A stretch of DNA of 64,000 nucleotides, taken from the NCBI GenBank assembly GCA_017964325.1, contig JAGCSE010000309.1, forward strand, positions 32,043 through 96,042, read 5' to 3'. Within the stretch, counting starts at the first letter, position 1, and every line of letters starts with the position of its first letter. The notes beneath the pieces are model-generated. The model did not search any database. It was not told the origin of the DNA and was given only the letters and a program-made list of their open reading frames with translations. The position numbers and the translations under genes were made by a program. Of this stretch, positions 62,889 to 64,000 are shown one piece after another. The DNA comes from Victivallales bacterium. Its GTDB lineage: Bacteria > Verrucomicrobiota > Lentisphaeria > Oligosphaerales > Oligosphaeraceae.

Positions 62889-63817
62889 AAACCATCAAAT
62901 TCAACGATTTGCAGCTTTCGCCCGTCTGCCTCGGCACCATGAATTTCGGAACGACGACTTCCGAATCAGACGCTTTCAAAGTGCTTGACGCCTTCATCGA
63001 CGCAGGTGGCAATTTCATCGACACCTCCAACAACTACGCCCATTGGGCGGGCACGGGGGACGAATCCGAAACATGCCTCGGCAAGTGGCTCGCTTCCAGA
63101 AAGATACGCGACAAGGTCGTCATCGCCACAAAGGTCGGATTCGACCGCCATGGCGAAGGCGCGGGCCTGAAGGCCTCCCAGATAGAACATTGGTGCAACG
63201 AATCCCTCCGCAAGCTCGGCATCGATACAATCGACCTCTACTACGCCCACACGGACGATGCCGACACGCCACAGGAGGAGACAATGACTGCCTTTGACAA
63301 ACTCGTCAAGGCGGGAAAAGTCCGTTATCTAGGCGCTTCCAATTACGATACTTGGCGCATTGCGGACGCGAATGTCGTCGCCAAAGAGCGCAATCTGACG
63401 CCGTTCACAATCAACCAGCAGCGGTTCACGTATTTGGCGGAACGGACGGAAAAGCCGCCGAAATACATTTTCAACGAATACACGAGCCGTGAACGGCTGC
63501 GTTTTCTGAAGAACCGCAATATGCCGCTGATGGCCTATTCGTCTTTGGCGAAAGGCGGCTACAGCGATCCCAACCGCCTGCCATCTAGTTATTTATTCGA
63601 CAACCGCTGGCATATCCTGCAGGATATGGCGAAGGCAAAAGGCATCGATCCGTCAGCGCTTGTCGTCGCATGGATGACGAACCTCCACCGTCTTCCCGCC
63701 TTCCCGCAGGTCATCCCGCTCTTCGCCTCTTCCTCCGTGGATCATTTCCTCTCCAACCTACGCGGCGTTGACCTGTCGCTCACAGATGAAGAGCTGCAAG
63801 CACTTACGCAAGGCTAA
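62885..63817 (+). CDS. Aldo/keto reductase
   Basis: 310 residues. The catalytic tetrad is visible: Asp in FIDTSNNYAHW, Tyr in NNYAH, Lys in VIATKVGF, His in YYAHTDD. The NADPH-binding end includes LSLTDEELQALTQG and the VPLF-like VIPLFASSS segment. Length and motif order fit the AKR superfamily near oxidoreductases of sugar metabolism. The start overlaps the glycyl-radical enzyme by 4 nt (ATGA), so translation is coupled. The pair suggests that the radical enzyme makes an aldehyde or ketone that the reductase reduces, but the product is unknown. CTAG array 3 begins immediately after the stop. Confidence 0.85.
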   Translation: MKTIKFNDLQLSPVCLGTMNFGTTTSESDAFKVLDAFIDAGGNFIDTSNNYAHWAGTGDESETCLGKWLASRKIRDKVVIATKVGFDRHGEGAGLKASQIEHWCNESLRKLGIDTIDLYYAHTDDADTPQEETMTAFDKLVKAGKVRYLGASNYDTWRIADANVVAKERNLTPFTINQQRFTYLAERTEKPPKYIFNEYTSRERLRFLKNRNMPLMAYSSLAKGGYSDPNRLPSSYLFDNRWHILQDMAKAKGIDPSALVVAWMTNLHRLPAFPQVIPLFASSSVDHFLSNLRGVDLSLTDEELQALTQG

Positions 63818-63818
63818 G

Positions 63819-64000
63819 TTCTAGGCTTCTAGAGCTTCTAGAGCCGCTAGAGCCGCTAGAGCTTCTAGAGCCGCTAGAGCTTCTAGAGCCGCTAGAGCCG
63901 CTAGAGCTTCTAGAGCTTCTAGAGCTTCTAGAGCCGCTAGAGCTTCTAGAGCTTCTAGAGCCGCTAGAGCTTCTAGAGCTTCTAGAGCCGCTAGAGCTTC
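63819..64000. repeat. CTAG array 3: at least 20 tandem 9-bp units, runs off the window
   Basis: After TTCTAGGCT at the stop of the reductase gene come units TCTAGAGCT, TCTAGAGCC, GCTAGAGCC and GCTAGAGCT in irregular order for 182 bases, up to the window end. The core CTAGAGC is invariant after the first unit. Array length beyond 64000 is unknown. Two of the six frames are free of stops and would read as ASR/AAR or LLE/PLE repeats. Confidence 0.95.

Noticed and set aside
63819..64000. CTAG arrays as CRISPR
   Set aside because: The 9-bp unit has no spacers and no cas genes are near; it is a simple tandem repeat.

Overview
The window looks like chromosomal DNA of an anaerobic, Gram-negative glycan degrader of the PVC group, most probably Lentisphaerota/Victivallales or a close relative. 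This is inferred from gene content, not measured. The evidence is a biotin-dependent oxaloacetate-decarboxylase-type alpha and gamma pair, a glycyl-radical enzyme, secreted carbohydrate-active proteins (heparinase II/III-like lyase, GH123/DUF4091, GH67N2+DUF4838, GH51-like, GH99/71-like, BNR_4), PilM/PilO-like proteins of the kind known from Verrucomicrobia, and many secreted proteins of unknown function. No rRNA, tRNA, CRISPR array, phage or intact insertion sequence was recognised.

Layout. 0-4 kb: minus-strand operon with oadA and oadG, a secreted protein cut by the window edge, a GH99-like lipoprotein and a zinc-ribbon protein. 4.9-12 kb: heparinase-like lyase, amidohydrolase, two secreted or esterase-like genes, CapA-like phosphoesterase. 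12.1-26.7 kb (module A): a minus-strand series encoding a Ser/Thr kinase, a zinc-ribbon P-loop GTPase, a GAP1-like protein, a membrane-anchored coiled-coil protein, a two-helix membrane protein, two WXG100-like small proteins, a coiled-coil protein, an FtsK/EssC-like translocase and a polytopic membrane protein. 27-39.6 kb: a repeat-rich surface protein, a candidate structured RNA, a BNR_4 protein, a Tritrichomonas-type IMP dehydrogenase, an esterase with a truncated second copy flanking a pair of paralogous secreted genes, a Sel1-type secreted protein, a tartrate/D-malate dehydrogenase-family enzyme and a GH99-like protein. 39.6-50 kb: repeat-rich junctions and three large glycoside-hydrolase-type genes. 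50-59.5 kb (module B): FHA-zinc ribbon-GTPase, GAP1-N2 protein, membrane-anchored coiled-coil protein, a HAD phosphatase, a PilM-PilN-like fusion and a PilO/GspM-like protein, running without a gap into a GH51-like gene. 59.8-64 kb: alpha/beta hydrolase, glycyl-radical enzyme, aldo/keto reductase.

The most interesting content is modules A and B. They share the order [phospho-signalling domain]-[zinc ribbon + P-loop GTPase]-[GAP1-like protein]-[single-pass membrane coiled-coil protein]. One copy is wired to a type-VII-like translocase with WXG100-like proteins, the other to a pilus-assembly-like PilM/N/O platform. The kinase occurs only in A and the phosphothreonine-reading FHA domain only in B, so cross-talk is possible. 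GTPase/GAP1 proteins are known from predicted NTPase-regulated conflict systems; this paired arrangement with two export-like platforms is, to my knowledge, not a described machine.

A second theme is repeats. Three arrays of a 9-bp unit carrying CTAGA sit at gene ends. A roughly 115-bp dispersed element is present in three copies, and a 32-bp GC-rich tandem repeat abuts a stop codon. A 33-bp in-frame repeat lies in the kinase gene, and a 96-bp identical block marks the esterase duplication.
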